A DNA stretch of 64,000 nt, taken from the NCBI RefSeq assembly GCF_014054725.1, contig NZ_CP059563.1:1-64000 (forward strand). The letters are read 5' to 3'. Below, piece by piece: positions 53,435 to 62,487 of the stretch. The translations under genes and the position numbers were made by a program. Each line of letters begins with the position of its first letter. Within the stretch, counting starts at the first letter, position 1. Under the pieces are notes generated by a model. That model saw only the letters and a list, made by a program, of their open reading frames with translations. It ran no database searches and was not told where the DNA came from. This DNA comes from Conchiformibius steedae. Its GTDB lineage: Bacteria > Pseudomonadota > Gammaproteobacteria > Burkholderiales > Neisseriaceae.

Positions 53435-55117
53435 ATGTCTGCCGATTTGCTTATCCGATTGCGCCAAATTGTTGGCGAAAACCATGTTTTAACCGAAGCT
53501 GCGCAAACCCGCCGTTACCGCGAGGGCTACCGTTTTGGCAGCGGCGAGGCTTTGGCGGTGGTGCGCCCTGCTACGCTGGTGGAATATTGGCACGTGTTGC
53601 AGGCTTGTGCGGCGGCGGATGTGGTGATTATCAACCAAGCAGCAAACACGGGTTTAACAGGCGGTTCAACGCCCAGCGGCGGTTACGGACGTGCAGTGGT
53701 GATTATCCACACCATGCGCATCAAGGGCATTCAGTTGATTAACGACAACCGTCAAGCCGTGTGTCTGCCCGCTGCCACTTTACACGAATTGGAAAGCCTG
53801 CTCAAACCTTTGGGGCGTGAACCGCATTCGGTGATTGGTTCGTCCTGTATCGGCGCATCGGTGATTGGCGGGGTGTGCAATAATTCGGGCGGGGCATTGG
53901 TACAGCGTGGTCCTGCTTATACGGAAATGGCATTGTATGCCCAAATTGACGCTTCAGGCACACTCAATTTAGTCAATCATTTAGGTATTGATTTGGGCGA
54001 CAGCCCCGAAGAAATATTAGACAATTTACAAAACGGACGTTATCAGCGCAAAGACATCGCCGCTGGCACACACGGGCACGACCACGCTTATTGTCAGCAC
54101 GTCCGCCAAATTGATGCCGACACCCCCGCCCGTTTCAATGCCGACCCAAGCCGTCTGCATCAGGCTTCGGGCAGCGCGGGGCGTTTGGCGGTGTTTGCCG
54201 TGCGCTTGGACACCTTCCCCGCCGCCGAACAAACCGCCGTGTTTTACATCGGCAGCGCCCACACCGCCACGCTTACCCGTTTGCGCCGCGAGATGTTGAG
54301 CAACTTTGCCAACCTGCCCGTTTCAGGCGAATACATCCACCGCGATGCCTTTGATTTGGCAGAGCAATATGGCAAAGATATGTTTTATGTGATTAAACAC
54401 TTCGGCACACAACACCTACCAAACTTATTTGCCGCTAAAGCCGCAGTAGACCGTTTTGCTGCTCGTATGCCCTTTTTGCCGCGCCATTTTGCCGACCGCG
54501 CCCTACAAACCCTGTCGCGGCTGCTGCCCGCCCACCTGCCCCCGCGCCTGACCGATTTCCGCCACCGCTACGAACACCATTTAATCCTCAAAACCGCCGA
54601 TGCAGGCATTGCCGAAACCCGCGATTATTTAAACCAACTGTTTGCCGACCCCCAACAAGGCGCGTTTTTTGAATGCACCCCCGATGAAGCCCAAGCCGCC
54701 ATGTTGCACCGTTTTGCCGTAGCTTCCGCCGCCGTGCGCTACCGCGCCGTTCACCCCCGCGACACCGAAGACATTGTTGCCCTAGACATCGCCCTGCGCC
54801 GCAACGACCACGACTGGTTTGAACAGCTTCCCCCCGAATTAGATGCCAAAATCGCCCGCAAACTCTATTACGGACATTTTTTCTGCCACGTTTTCCATCA
54901 AGACTACATCGTCAAAAAAGGCGAAGACTGCTTGGCGGTAGAACACGCCATGTGGAAACTGCTTGACCAACGCGGCGCACACTATCCCGCCGAACACAAT
55001 GTCGGACATCTTTATCCCGCCGCCCCTGCCCTGCGCGACTTTTACCGCAGCCTCGACCCCACCAACCGCTTTAATGCAGGCATCGGACAAACGTCCAAAC
55101 AGAAAGACTGGCAATGA
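53435..55117 (+). CDS. dld: Quinone-dependent D-lactate dehydrogenase
   Basis: Dld is a peripheral membrane flavoprotein oxidising D-lactate to pyruvate with transfer of electrons to quinone. The 560-residue protein has the FAD-binding PCMH region PATLVEYWHVLQACAAADVV, NTGLTGGSTPSGGYGRAVVI and SVIGSSCIGASVIGGVCNNS, and the C-terminal membrane-binding domain with YYGHFFCHVFHQDYIVKKG. Length is close to E. coli Dld (571). Start MSADLLIRLRQ at 53435 is used; MCDAM at 53423 is an alternative. It overlaps yigZ by four bases. Confidence 0.95.
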   Translation: MSADLLIRLRQIVGENHVLTEAAQTRRYREGYRFGSGEALAVVRPATLVEYWHVLQACAAADVVIINQAANTGLTGGSTPSGGYGRAVVIIHTMRIKGIQLINDNRQAVCLPAATLHELESLLKPLGREPHSVIGSSCIGASVIGGVCNNSGGALVQRGPAYTEMALYAQIDASGTLNLVNHLGIDLGDSPEEILDNLQNGRYQRKDIAAGTHGHDHAYCQHVRQIDADTPARFNADPSRLHQASGSAGRLAVFAVRLDTFPAAEQTAVFYIGSAHTATLTRLRREMLSNFANLPVSGEYIHRDAFDLAEQYGKDMFYVIKHFGTQHLPNLFAAKAAVDRFAARMPFLPRHFADRALQTLSRLLPAHLPPRLTDFRHRYEHHLILKTADAGIAETRDYLNQLFADPQQGAFFECTPDEAQAAMLHRFAVASAAVRYRAVHPRDTEDIVALDIALRRNDHDWFEQLPPELDAKIARKLYYGHFFCHVFHQDYIVKKGEDCLAVEHAMWKLLDQRGAHYPAEHNVGHLYPAAPALRDFYRSLDPTNRFNAGIGQTSKQKDWQ

Positions 55118-55713
55118 CCCCCACCACCTACCGCACCCTCGCCGCCCCCGCCGAAGGGCAATTTAAAGACAAAGGCAGCCGCTTTACCGCCTACGCCTAC
55201 CCCGTTTCCCACGAAAACCAAGTCAAACAACACGTTGAAGCCCTGCGCCAACAGCACCACAAAGCCCGCCACTGGTGCTATGCCTACCGCATCGGCACAG
55301 ACGGCAACCGTTTCCGCGCCAACGACGACGGCGAACCCTCTGGCAGCGCAGGACGACCCATTTTGGGGCAGATTGACTCATTTAACCTAACCGACACACT
55401 GGTGGTGGTGGTGCGTTATTTTGGCGGCACACTATTGGGCGTACCGGGGCTGATTCACGCCTACAAAACCGCCACAGCCAACGCCTTAAGCGATGCCGAA
55501 ATCATTGAAAAAAACATCGAACAAACCATTGCCCTGCGCTGCGCCTATCCCGTATTGGGCGAAGTGCGCCGCTTGGCAAAACTGCACCAAGCCCAAATCA
55601 TCGAGCAAGATTTGCAACTGGACTGCCGCCTGCTGCTGCGCGTACCACTGGCACAACTGCACGCCTGCACCGAAGCATGGCGCAAAACAGAATCAGTTAA
55701 TTTAGAAGAATAA
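55114..55713 (+). CDS. YigZ/IMPACT-family protein
   Basis: The 199-residue protein has the UPF0029/IMPACT N-terminal motif KDKGSRFTAYAYPVSHE, HWCYAYRIG, NDDGEPSGSAGRPILGQI and VVVVRYFGGTLLGVPGLIHA, and a YigZ-type C-terminal domain. The family is linked to translation or ribosome-associated control in eukaryotes; bacterial function is unsettled. The start overlaps the dld stop (ATGA). An immunity-like cluster begins ten bases later. Confidence 0.95.
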   Translation: MTPTTYRTLAAPAEGQFKDKGSRFTAYAYPVSHENQVKQHVEALRQQHHKARHWCYAYRIGTDGNRFRANDDGEPSGSAGRPILGQIDSFNLTDTLVVVVRYFGGTLLGVPGLIHAYKTATANALSDAEIIEKNIEQTIALRCAYPVLGEVRRLAKLHQAQIIEQDLQLDCRLLLRVPLAQLHACTEAWRKTESVNLEE

Positions 55714-55723
55714 GGAAAGATTG

Positions 55724-56446
55724 ATGGACAATCAAACCCAAGTTTGGATTAGTGAAGTTTTGGGGTGGGCAGAACATTTTTATATGGGTAATGGCTATCC
55801 TCATGTTGATTACAAAAGAATGTTTATTTTAGAGCATAAACAACACAATGCCCAAGTGGTCAATAGTGATGTGGTGTTTACCGCTGAAGAAGAAGCGGAA
55901 TTACAGCATTTATGGTCATTATCGCGTCAAGCATGGGGTGAAGCTTCTGATTTACACGGTATGGCTATTTTGCCTGATAAATTATGGACCAGTGATGTCA
56001 ATAGCCCCAGTCCGAATTTAAGCGCATTTACCATCACAGGCAATTATTTGGTATTAAGTGAAGCCTGTGGCGAAATTTTGCAGCAGTTTAATTTGGGCAA
56101 CAGCCAATTGGTTAAGCTGCAAATTTACAATATGGGTACGCTGGAACCTGATGACGAACGATTCTTTTATTTTTTTGACCTTGCTGAATGGCGGCATTAT
56201 ATTTTGCCCGAAAAAAGTGCTTCGTGTCGTTCTTCTGGTTATGAAAGAAATGGATATCAACGCCATGTTTATCATCCTTGGAAAGGAGACTTGGTATTGT
56301 CTAAAGAAGCCCCCTATTGTGATTTGGATATTTGGCATGACCCGATGTTAATGCGGTCGGTTTTTTTATCGAAACGGCTGTATCAAGCATTAAGTGATGC
56401 AGGCATGAGCCAAGATTGGCATTTAAATCCTTGCGTAATTGATTAA
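55724..56446 (+). CDS. Imm11 (DUF1629)-like immunity protein, copy 1
   Basis: The 240-residue cytoplasmic protein ends with the pattern YCDLDIWHDPMLMRSVFLSK and RLYQALSDAGM, which resembles the Imm11/DUF1629 family of immunity proteins from polymorphic toxin systems. Upstream, VKLQIYNMGTLEPDDERFFY also fits. Base composition is A+T-rich compared with dld and yigZ. It is the first of three immunity-like genes with no intact toxin. The cognate toxin is unknown. Confidence 0.8.
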   Translation: MDNQTQVWISEVLGWAEHFYMGNGYPHVDYKRMFILEHKQHNAQVVNSDVVFTAEEEAELQHLWSLSRQAWGEASDLHGMAILPDKLWTSDVNSPSPNLSAFTITGNYLVLSEACGEILQQFNLGNSQLVKLQIYNMGTLEPDDERFFYFFDLAEWRHYILPEKSASCRSSGYERNGYQRHVYHPWKGDLVLSKEAPYCDLDIWHDPMLMRSVFLSKRLYQALSDAGMSQDWHLNPCVID

Positions 56447-56475
56447 AAACATTTTTAAGTGAGAAGGAAGCCACC

Positions 56476-57210
56476 ATGCTGGAAAATGGTTTTGTTTTAC
56501 TCAACAGCCATGAATTTAATATTCATCAATTGCTTAACGATTTAAAAACGGACTGGGGTATTTCCGCCCAAGCAGAACGACATCAGGATTCCTTTATCCT
56601 GAACATCGGCGATTTTTTATGTGTGCTTGGCTTAATGCCCGCTCCCGTTCCCAATGGCGAAGCAGCACACTATGCCAAAGGCAATTATTACTGCCCCGAT
56701 GCTGTTGCTGCTGCTGAAGCCCATCAAGCGCATTTGATGGTTACTGTGATGAACCAAGCTGAAAACACCGAAGTGCTTGGCATGAATTTGTACAGCAAAA
56801 TCGTTTCCAGTTGTCTGAAACCGCAAAATGCCACTGCCGTTTATACTTCAGGAACGGTTTATACTGCTGATTTCTATCGGAAAGTGGCACAACAATACTT
56901 ACCCAATCATGAAATCCCAATTATGATTTGGGTGTACATTGGTTTGGGACAGAACCAGCAGGGCAATCAGCTCTATACATCGGGCATGGCGAAATTTGGC
57001 AAAGATGAAATGGAAATTTTAAACAGCCCAATGGATATGGGAAAGCTGCACGCTTCATTAAGCAGTATGTGCGCCTATATCATCAGTTCGGGTTTGGTGC
57101 TGAAAGATGGGGAAAGCATTGGATTTAGCGCAGAGCAGAAATGGCAAATCAGTCATTCTAAAAGTGTGTACGCACCCAGTGAGTTTTCATTAAAGATTGA
57201 TATTCAATAA
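56476..57210 (+). CDS. DUF4261-family protein
   Basis: The 244-residue protein fits the DUF4261 pattern: MLENGFVLLNSHEFN, HYAKGNYYCPDAVAAAEAHQ, AHLMVTVMNQAENTEVLG, SGMAKFGKDEMEILNSPMD, and ISSGLVLKDGESIGFSAEQK near the end. DUF4261 proteins are often found in type VI secretion and polymorphic-toxin neighbourhoods and are suspected immunity proteins; the activity is not established. It sits between two Imm11-like genes, each separated by 29-67 bases, suggesting a shared transcript. Confidence 0.85.
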   Translation: MLENGFVLLNSHEFNIHQLLNDLKTDWGISAQAERHQDSFILNIGDFLCVLGLMPAPVPNGEAAHYAKGNYYCPDAVAAAEAHQAHLMVTVMNQAENTEVLGMNLYSKIVSSCLKPQNATAVYTSGTVYTADFYRKVAQQYLPNHEIPIMIWVYIGLGQNQQGNQLYTSGMAKFGKDEMEILNSPMDMGKLHASLSSMCAYIISSGLVLKDGESIGFSAEQKWQISHSKSVYAPSEFSLKIDIQ

Positions 57211-57277
57211 GTTATTTTGGTTTAACAGGTCTATTGTTCTGTGCAATAGACCATGAAAAATTGATAGGGAGCGTGCT

Positions 57278-57997
57278 ATGTCCAATCAAGTTTATGTTTG
57301 TCAATTTGCATTAGATAGGGTGCAACAATATGATATGGAAGCCAGTGTTAAAGGCAGTGGTTTGATGTACCCGGAAATTCGGGGTATTTTGGGGGTAGGA
57401 TTGGAACCAGAGACACTTGAAGTTAAAGAAAAGAAGAGAAAGTATTTTCCTTTTGCTGCGGAATTATCTGATGCAAATCATTTTTTTAAACAAAATAAAA
57501 CGATTCCTGATGCACTATGGGTTGGTATTTATCAAAATGAAGCCATCAAATTGCCCACCCGTGAAGATTATATATTCAGTATCTGGGATGGTGGCATTCT
57601 GTTTAATCCGTCTTGTGCAGCCATCTTAAAACAGCACCGACTAGGCGAAAATATCCTGACACCTGTACAAATTTATGATTTATCAACAGGTTGTTTGGCA
57701 AGTAATGAAACGTATTACTTTCTAAATCTGTATGAAAGACGAATGTGCGTTTGTGAAACCCAAACCACGCCCAGATTAAAACCAATACCTGACATCACAT
57801 ATGGTTTTCGTGTTGCCAGCAGTATTTTCAATGATGGGGAACTGAATATTGATAAACATGCTTTAAATTGTGATGTGGATTTATGGCATGACCCTAGATT
57901 TATTGGACATTTTTTTATGTCAGCAAATTTACATCATGCTTTATCTGAAGTAGGAATGATTGATAAATTTAGTGCATATACTTGTAATCTTATTTAA
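57278..57997 (+). CDS. Imm11 (DUF1629)-like immunity protein, copy 2
   Basis: The 239-residue protein ends CDVDLWHDPRFIGHFFMSAN and LHHALSEVGM, parallel to the copy at 55724, but the N-terminal halves are strongly diverged (VYVCQFALDRVQQYDMEASV here). It is even richer in A+T. Two paralogues with a shared C-terminal pattern and different N-termini suggest specificity for different toxins. A GGGAGCG ribosome site precedes it. The AHH-nuclease remnant follows after 21 bases. Confidence 0.82.
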   Translation: MSNQVYVCQFALDRVQQYDMEASVKGSGLMYPEIRGILGVGLEPETLEVKEKKRKYFPFAAELSDANHFFKQNKTIPDALWVGIYQNEAIKLPTREDYIFSIWDGGILFNPSCAAILKQHRLGENILTPVQIYDLSTGCLASNETYYFLNLYERRMCVCETQTTPRLKPIPDITYGFRVASSIFNDGELNIDKHALNCDVDLWHDPRFIGHFFMSANLHHALSEVGMIDKFSAYTCNLI

Positions 57998-58018
57998 TGA
58001 TTTTTTTGGAGACTTTTT

Positions 58019-58188
58019 ATGGCAAATTCAGTACCTCAACAAGCGCACCACATTATTCCAGAAGCAGTTTTTGATGCAAAGTAGCAGAATATTTTAAACA
58101 ATTCGGTGGTAATTTTATTTATCTTTAATAGTGATAATGAAAATGCAACCCAAGCCCAGCAACTTTTAGAGTGTTGGCAACTGAAACA
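58019..58188 (+). pseudogene. Remnant of an AHH-type toxin nuclease
   Basis: A 21-codon frame from ATG 58019, with ribosome site TTGGAGAC, reads MANSVPQQAHHIIPEAVFDA then Lys-TAG (58082-58084). QAHHIIPE matches the catalytic start of AHH-family HNH/EndoVII nucleases used as toxin tips. In the next frame the DNA continues KVAEYFKQFGGNFIYL before a stop, as expected if a one-base deletion broke a longer domain. The remainder to the terminator is decayed. The fragment directly follows three immunity-like genes, fitting a degraded orphan toxin cassette. Confidence 0.65.
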
Positions 58189-58219
58189 TAAAAAGGCAAG
58201 ACCGTTTCCGTGTCTTGCC
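58189..58219 (-). terminator. Terminator of the DUF4149 gene
   Basis: On the minus strand GGCAAGAC and GTCTTGCC pair around a nine-base loop and are followed by TTTTTATG. It lies just after the leftward gene's stop codon. Confidence 0.92.
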
Positions 58220-58236
58220 AAACGAGAAAGGGCGAT

Positions 58237-58689
58237 TTAGCGCGTTTCCAAACGCAGCAGCAAAAACGCCAATATCAAACCCAAAAAGCTGATCATCAGG
58301 TACAAAATATACGATGTACCGTGCCACGCGCCAAATCCGCCACCAATCAGATTGCTCAATACATGGCTTTGTCCGTGTTTTAGGGCATGAATCACGGGGT
58401 TAATCACAAATTCTGCCGTTGCCAGCAATGCCAGCATCAGCACAATCATGCGCCGCCGCCCGCGCCCCTGATAACGCCCATCGCCCCAAGACGGTACAGA
58501 CGGACGACACGCCAGCCACGCCACTGCCCATGTTACCAAACCCATCAGGTTGGTAATATGGAACAAAATGCCTGCAATACGCCCTGCGTCTTCTTTGAGT
58601 AGCTGGTTAAACAACACCAGCGATGCGGCGAGAAAACCAATCTGCATCCCCAGCCATAGGGCAATCAACAATGCGCTCAAACGTTTCAC
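58237..58689 (-). CDS. DUF4149-like four-helix membrane protein
   Basis: The 150-residue protein has four hydrophobic helices (for example LLIALWLGMQIGFLAASLVL, MIVLMLALLATAEFVINPVI and TSYILYLMISFLGLILAFLL) with LLKEDAGRIAGILFHITNLM between the first two, the TMEM205/DUF4149 pattern. Function is unknown. It lies 70 bases downstream of greA on the same strand, a neighbourhood seen in other beta-proteobacteria. Confidence 0.8.
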   Translation of the reverse strand: MKRLSALLIALWLGMQIGFLAASLVLFNQLLKEDAGRIAGILFHITNLMGLVTWAVAWLACRPSVPSWGDGRYQGRGRRRMIVLMLALLATAEFVINPVIHALKHGQSHVLSNLIGGGFGAWHGTSYILYLMISFLGLILAFLLLRLETR

Positions 58690-58759
58690 GCGCCGTCTCC
58701 GTGTTTAAAACCGCAAATTGTAGCACCGTTGCCGTTGCGCCCGAAACGGCATTTGACTA

Positions 58760-59236
58760 TCAGATGTATTGCACGGCAATGATTTCGTATTCGCGCACGC
58801 CGCTGGGGGCTTGCACTTCGGCAACATCGCCTTCTTCTTTGCCGATTAGGGCGCGGGCAATGGGCGAATGCAGGGAAATTTTATTGTGTTTGATGTCGGC
58901 TTCGTCGTCGCCCACAATCTGATAAGTGGCTTCTTCTTCGGTGTCCAAATCCGACAGGCGCACGGTGGCACCAAACACCACGCGACCTTCGGCGTGGATT
59001 TCTTTGGGATTAACCACATGGGCGTGGGCAAGTTTGTTTTCAATTTCGGCAATGCGCCCTTCAATAAAGCCTTGGCGTTCTTTGGCGGCTTCGTATTCGG
59101 CGTTTTCCGACAAATCGCCGTGCGAACGGGCTTCGGCAATGGCGGCAATCACTTCGGGACGGGCTACGCTTTTAAGCTGCTTGAGTTCGTCTTTTAACAA
59201 GGCTTCGCCGTGGGCGGTAATGGTAATTCTTTGCAT
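58760..59236 (-). CDS. greA: Transcript-cleavage elongation factor GreA
   Basis: GreA enters the RNA polymerase secondary channel and restarts stalled complexes by cleaving the transcript 3' end. The 158-residue protein has the coiled-coil tip ARSHGDLSENAEYEAAKERQ with the acidic Asp/Glu pair, and the C-terminal GDDEADIKHNKISLHSPIAR. The standard start MQRITITAHGEALLKDELKQ at 59236 is used rather than a six-residue upstream extension. Confidence 0.97.
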   Translation of the reverse strand: MQRITITAHGEALLKDELKQLKSVARPEVIAAIAEARSHGDLSENAEYEAAKERQGFIEGRIAEIENKLAHAHVVNPKEIHAEGRVVFGATVRLSDLDTEEEATYQIVGDDEADIKHNKISLHSPIARALIGKEEGDVAEVQAPSGVREYEIIAVQYI

Positions 59237-59290
59237 GGTTGTTCCAAATGGCAAACCACCCGATTGCTTGAAACAATCGGGGGAAAAATA

Positions 59291-59330
59291 TAAAAACGCA
59301 AGCCGCCTAAAAACAGGGTGGCGGCTTGCG
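59291..59330 (-). terminator. Terminator of the leftward lipoprotein gene
   Basis: CGCAAGCCGCC and GGCGGCTTGCG pair around 12 bases, and on the minus strand TTTTTATATTTTT follows. It lies between the lipoprotein stop and greA start. Confidence 0.93.
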
Positions 59331-59378
59331 AACGGGAATAGGCTTATTGTACCAAATCGCCCGAAAAAGGCAACGGCA

Positions 59379-59885
59379 TTATTTCAAAGGCGGCAAGCCC
59401 ATGTGTTCCATCAGAAAGTTGGTAAATGCGGGGTTTTCGGGGCGTTGCGGCAAATCATGCCAACGTCTTGCCCAGCCTTGCAAGGAACTTTCCACCATGG
59501 CTTTGGATTGGGCAGAATCAATCGCACCGCGCTGGCTGTCCACCGCTGCACGCAAATACACGTCGTACATGCTGTCGTCCACCTGATTATGCCCGACCAA
59601 GCCCAAACGGAAGCGGTTTAAATGCTGCGCTGCCTGTACTTTGCTGATTTTGCCCGCGCTCACCTGCATACCCAAACGCTGGGCTTCGGCGCGGATTTTG
59701 GCAACATCCGTCCAATGGTGGGGCGCAAGGCTGTAACGCACCGGCACGGGATTGGGCGAACCCAAAGGCGGCAGCGGTTGGACTTGTCCGCGATACTGCG
59801 GGGTGGGGGTAACGTTCACACTGCAGGCGCTTAAAAAAACGGCAAGCAGTGCGGCGGTGCAAGTGTGTTTGGAAGTGGAAAACAT
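59379..59885 (-). CDS. Putative lipoprotein, conserved in Neisseriaceae style
   Basis: The 168-residue product has a lipobox VFLSAC (Cys21), a Pro-rich segment (VTPTPQYRGQVQPLPPLGSP) and a helical C-terminal domain (KIRAEAQRLGMQVSAGKISK; QAAQHLNRFRLGLVGHNQVD). No catalytic motif is seen and no function is recognised. An upstream 19-residue extension lacks signal character and is rejected. It stands between pyrD and greA, convergent with neither. Confidence 0.82.
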   Translation of the reverse strand: MFSTSKHTCTAALLAVFLSACSVNVTPTPQYRGQVQPLPPLGSPNPVPVRYSLAPHHWTDVAKIRAEAQRLGMQVSAGKISKVQAAQHLNRFRLGLVGHNQVDDSMYDVYLRAAVDSQRGAIDSAQSKAMVESSLQGWARRWHDLPQRPENPAFTNFLMEHMGLPPLK

Positions 59886-60012
59886 GGTCTTTACTTTAGC
59901 GTTATTGTGGATATGCAATGATGCGGACGATAAGCGCATCAAAGGTAAAAGGCAATCTTAACCGATTGGCGCAGTTTTGCAAATCCGTTGCGCGGCAAGT
60001 GTGGTATTTTGG

Positions 60013-61026
60013 CTACGCACAGGCGCGGATACATTCGCGCACCAGTTCGGGACCGCGATACACCATGCCGCTGTAAAGTTGCACCGCCGTTGCGCCCAAA
60101 CGCAGCTTTTCTGCCGCATCGCTGCCCGACACAATACCGCCCGCGCCCACCAAAGGCACACTGCCGTCCAATTCTGCTGCCAATGCCGCCAATACGCGGT
60201 TGGCAGCCGCACGCACGGGCAAACCGCTCAATCCCCCCGCTTCCTGTGCCAAAGGCGAAGCCCCCAAAGACGATTTATCAATGGTGGTATTGGTGGCGAT
60301 GACACCGTCCATTTCGCATTGTTTCACAATACGGGCGATGTCGCGGATTTGCGCTTCGTCCAAATCAGGCGCGATTTTTACCGCCACAGGCACATAACGC
60401 CCGTGCGCCGTGTGCAAGGCAGATTGTTTGTTTTTCAAGGTTTCCAATAATTTGGATAATTCGTCGCCCGCTTGCAGATTGCGTAAGTTCTGCGTATTGG
60501 GCGAAGAAATATTCACGGTAATATAAGACGCATGCGGATAGGCTTTTTCCAAACCAATCAAATAATCATCGGCGGCGCGTTCAATGGGCGTGGCAGCGTT
60601 TTTCCCGATATTGATGCCCAATACACCCTTAAATTTGGCGGCGCGTACATTGGCAATCAAACGGTCAATACCGTCATTATTAAAACCCATGCGGTTAATT
60701 ACCGCTTGATGTTCAGGCACTCGGAACAGGCGCGGTTTCGGGTTGCCCGACTGCGCCAACGGCGTGACCGTACCCACTTCAATAAAACCAAAACCCAAAG
60801 CCGCCAAAGCATCAATATACTCGCCGTTTTTGTCCAACCCCGCTGCCAAACCCACCCCGTTCGGCAAATCCAAACCCATCAACTTCACGGGTTTGCCCTG
60901 CACCGCAGGCATGCAGCGCAATACACCACAGCTTTCGGCGTATTTCAGCCATTGCAGGGCGCGGTGATGCGAGGTTTCCGCATCGCTGCGAAATAAAATA
61001 TTGCGTATGGGCGTGTAAAAATTCAT
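60013..61026 (-). CDS. pyrD: Dihydroorotate dehydrogenase (quinone), class 2
   Basis: PyrD oxidises dihydroorotate to orotate in pyrimidine synthesis, passing electrons to quinone at the membrane. The 337-residue protein has an N-terminal helical extension typical of class 2 enzymes, GLAAGLDKNGEYIDALAALG, EVGTVTPLAQSGNPKPRLFR, the catalytic-Ser region TVNISSPNTQNLR and FMN-binding ATNTTIDKSSLG and GAGGIVSGSDAAEKLRLGAT. Length is normal (336). It follows a TSUP gene by 20 bases on the same strand. Confidence 0.97.
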   Translation of the reverse strand: MNFYTPIRNILFRSDAETSHHRALQWLKYAESCGVLRCMPAVQGKPVKLMGLDLPNGVGLAAGLDKNGEYIDALAALGFGFIEVGTVTPLAQSGNPKPRLFRVPEHQAVINRMGFNNDGIDRLIANVRAAKFKGVLGINIGKNAATPIERAADDYLIGLEKAYPHASYITVNISSPNTQNLRNLQAGDELSKLLETLKNKQSALHTAHGRYVPVAVKIAPDLDEAQIRDIARIVKQCEMDGVIATNTTIDKSSLGASPLAQEAGGLSGLPVRAAANRVLAALAAELDGSVPLVGAGGIVSGSDAAEKLRLGATAVQLYSGMVYRGPELVRECIRACA

Positions 61027-61046
61027 GCTCTTTCCTTACAATTTAA

Positions 61047-61814
61047 TCACTTATAAACCAGCGCAAACGCCACCGCCAACAGCGTCATCACAAACACCGC
61101 CCAACGCATATTTTGCGGCGACAGCTTCATCGCCACGCGCACCCCCACCAATGCCCCCAACACATTGCCCGCCGCCAACACCAGCCCCAGCGTCCACCAC
61201 ACCTGCCCTTGTGAAATAAAAATCAGCAGCGCCACTGTGGTAAAGCCTAAAGTACACAAAATTTTCAAGGCATTGGCGCGTACCGTATCAAAGCGCAGCA
61301 ACGCCACCAGCATGGGCAGCATCAGCAAACCCACACCCGCCTGCACAAAGCCGCCGTATATGCCCGCCAAAAACATTCCCGCCCACGCTTTGGGGTGGCT
61401 GTTGATATTTACGGGTTCGGTATCAGGGGGATTATTCAGCAAATTGGGTTTAAACAACATCAGCCCCGCCACCAACAGCATCACCAGCAGCAGCGAAGGT
61501 TTGAGCAGCCACGCGGGCAGTTGCGAAGCCAGCACCGCACCCACCGTCCCGCCAATCAGCGTGGGCAACATAATGCGCCACACCTGTGGTGCAGGTGGAA
61601 TTTTATCCGCTTTGGCAAAACCCTGAATCCCCGCCAAAGACTGCAAAAACACACCCACACGGTTGCTGCCGTTGGCGATGTCGGGGGGAATACCAAACAC
61701 CATCAGCGTTGGCAAAATCAGGTTGGAACCGCCCCCCGCCACAATATTAATCACACCTGCCACCACCGCCAACACAGCAATGGCAAGGTAATGCCACAGG
61801 CTTAAATCATGCAT
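61047..61814 (-). CDS. TSUP-family (TauE/SafE) permease
   Basis: The 255-residue inner-membrane protein has eight predicted helices and the family repeats LAVVAGVINIVAGGGSNLIL with GSNRVGVFLQSLAG, and MFLAGIYGGFVQAGVGLLML with the matching second-half pattern. TSUP proteins export sulphite, sulphoacetate or other organosulphur anions; the substrate here is not clear. It is just upstream of pyrD and downstream of an unknown membrane protein, in a leftward run from hisA. Confidence 0.93.
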   Translation of the reverse strand: MHDLSLWHYLAIAVLAVVAGVINIVAGGGSNLILPTLMVFGIPPDIANGSNRVGVFLQSLAGIQGFAKADKIPPAPQVWRIMLPTLIGGTVGAVLASQLPAWLLKPSLLLVMLLVAGLMLFKPNLLNNPPDTEPVNINSHPKAWAGMFLAGIYGGFVQAGVGLLMLPMLVALLRFDTVRANALKILCTLGFTTVALLIFISQGQVWWTLGLVLAAGNVLGALVGVRVAMKLSPQNMRWAVFVMTLLAVAFALVYK

Positions 61815-61841
61815 TATCTATTCCTAATTAATTACTGCGGA

Positions 61842-62462
61842 TTAATAAGTATTTTTCCATTTATCCAACCATTCGCGGGTACGCTGTTTTTCCTTTTCCA
61901 ACCATGCTTTATCGCGCATTGCCTGCTTGGGACTGTAAGTTGCCAACTGTCCTTGGGCGCAATGGGCGAGAATGGCATGGTACAGCGCGTAAACCGTTTG
62001 GTCGTAGTGATGTTCAGACAAGGTTACATATTCGCGCACACTGCGGCGCGAATATTGCAAACGGCTTAAATCCACCACCTGTTCGCGTGGTTCGCTGTCG
62101 GAGTCATCTTCAGGCAAACGGTATTCCAAAAGGAATTTGGCGTGAACCATCCGTTCGCCATGGTTAGGACACTGGTAATCCAATTGACAATACAGCAGCG
62201 CCGCATAGGGAATATGGTAGGTTTTCGGGTCAGGGTCAATTTGAAAGGAAAAACCCATTGTGCCTAAACGGATAAATTCACGGCTGGTGCGCTGTTTTTG
62301 CCAAACAGTCATGCCAATCGCGCCTACTATGCTCATCAGGAAACTCAACAGCAACAATCTGATGTCAAATATACTCAACAATAACAGTAAAACACAGATA
62401 GCAGCTATAAAAACCGCTTCTGCTGGCAGACGGGGATAAAAATGCCATTCGCGTGCTTGCAT
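61842..62462 (-). CDS. Unknown two-helix membrane protein
   Basis: The 206-residue protein starts MQAREWHFYPRLPAEAVFIA, has two adjacent helices (VFIAAICVLLLLLSIF, LLLLSFLMSIVGAIGMTVW) and then a 140-residue soluble domain with YHIPYAALLYCQLDYQCPNH, followed by a basic C-terminal helix (KEKQRTREWLDKWKNTY). No family is recognised. A 50-residue upstream extension overlapping hisF is rejected. It lies between hisF and the TSUP gene. Confidence 0.78.
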   Translation of the reverse strand: MQAREWHFYPRLPAEAVFIAAICVLLLLLSIFDIRLLLLSFLMSIVGAIGMTVWQKQRTSREFIRLGTMGFSFQIDPDPKTYHIPYAALLYCQLDYQCPNHGERMVHAKFLLEYRLPEDDSDSEPREQVVDLSRLQYSRRSVREYVTLSEHHYDQTVYALYHAILAHCAQGQLATYSPKQAMRDKAWLEKEKQRTREWLDKWKNTY

Positions 62463-62487
62463 GCTGTGTATTCCTGTGGGCGCGGGA

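Noticed and set aside
59895-59915. Lone DnaA-box-like sequence (TATCCACA) upstream of the lipoprotein gene
   Set aside because: A single imperfect match without clustering is expected by chance and has no replication context.
61680-61745. Six-base G and C runs in the TSUP gene as contingency loci
   Set aside because: Phase-variable Neisseriaceae tracts are usually longer; the frame is intact and runs of six are expected at this composition.
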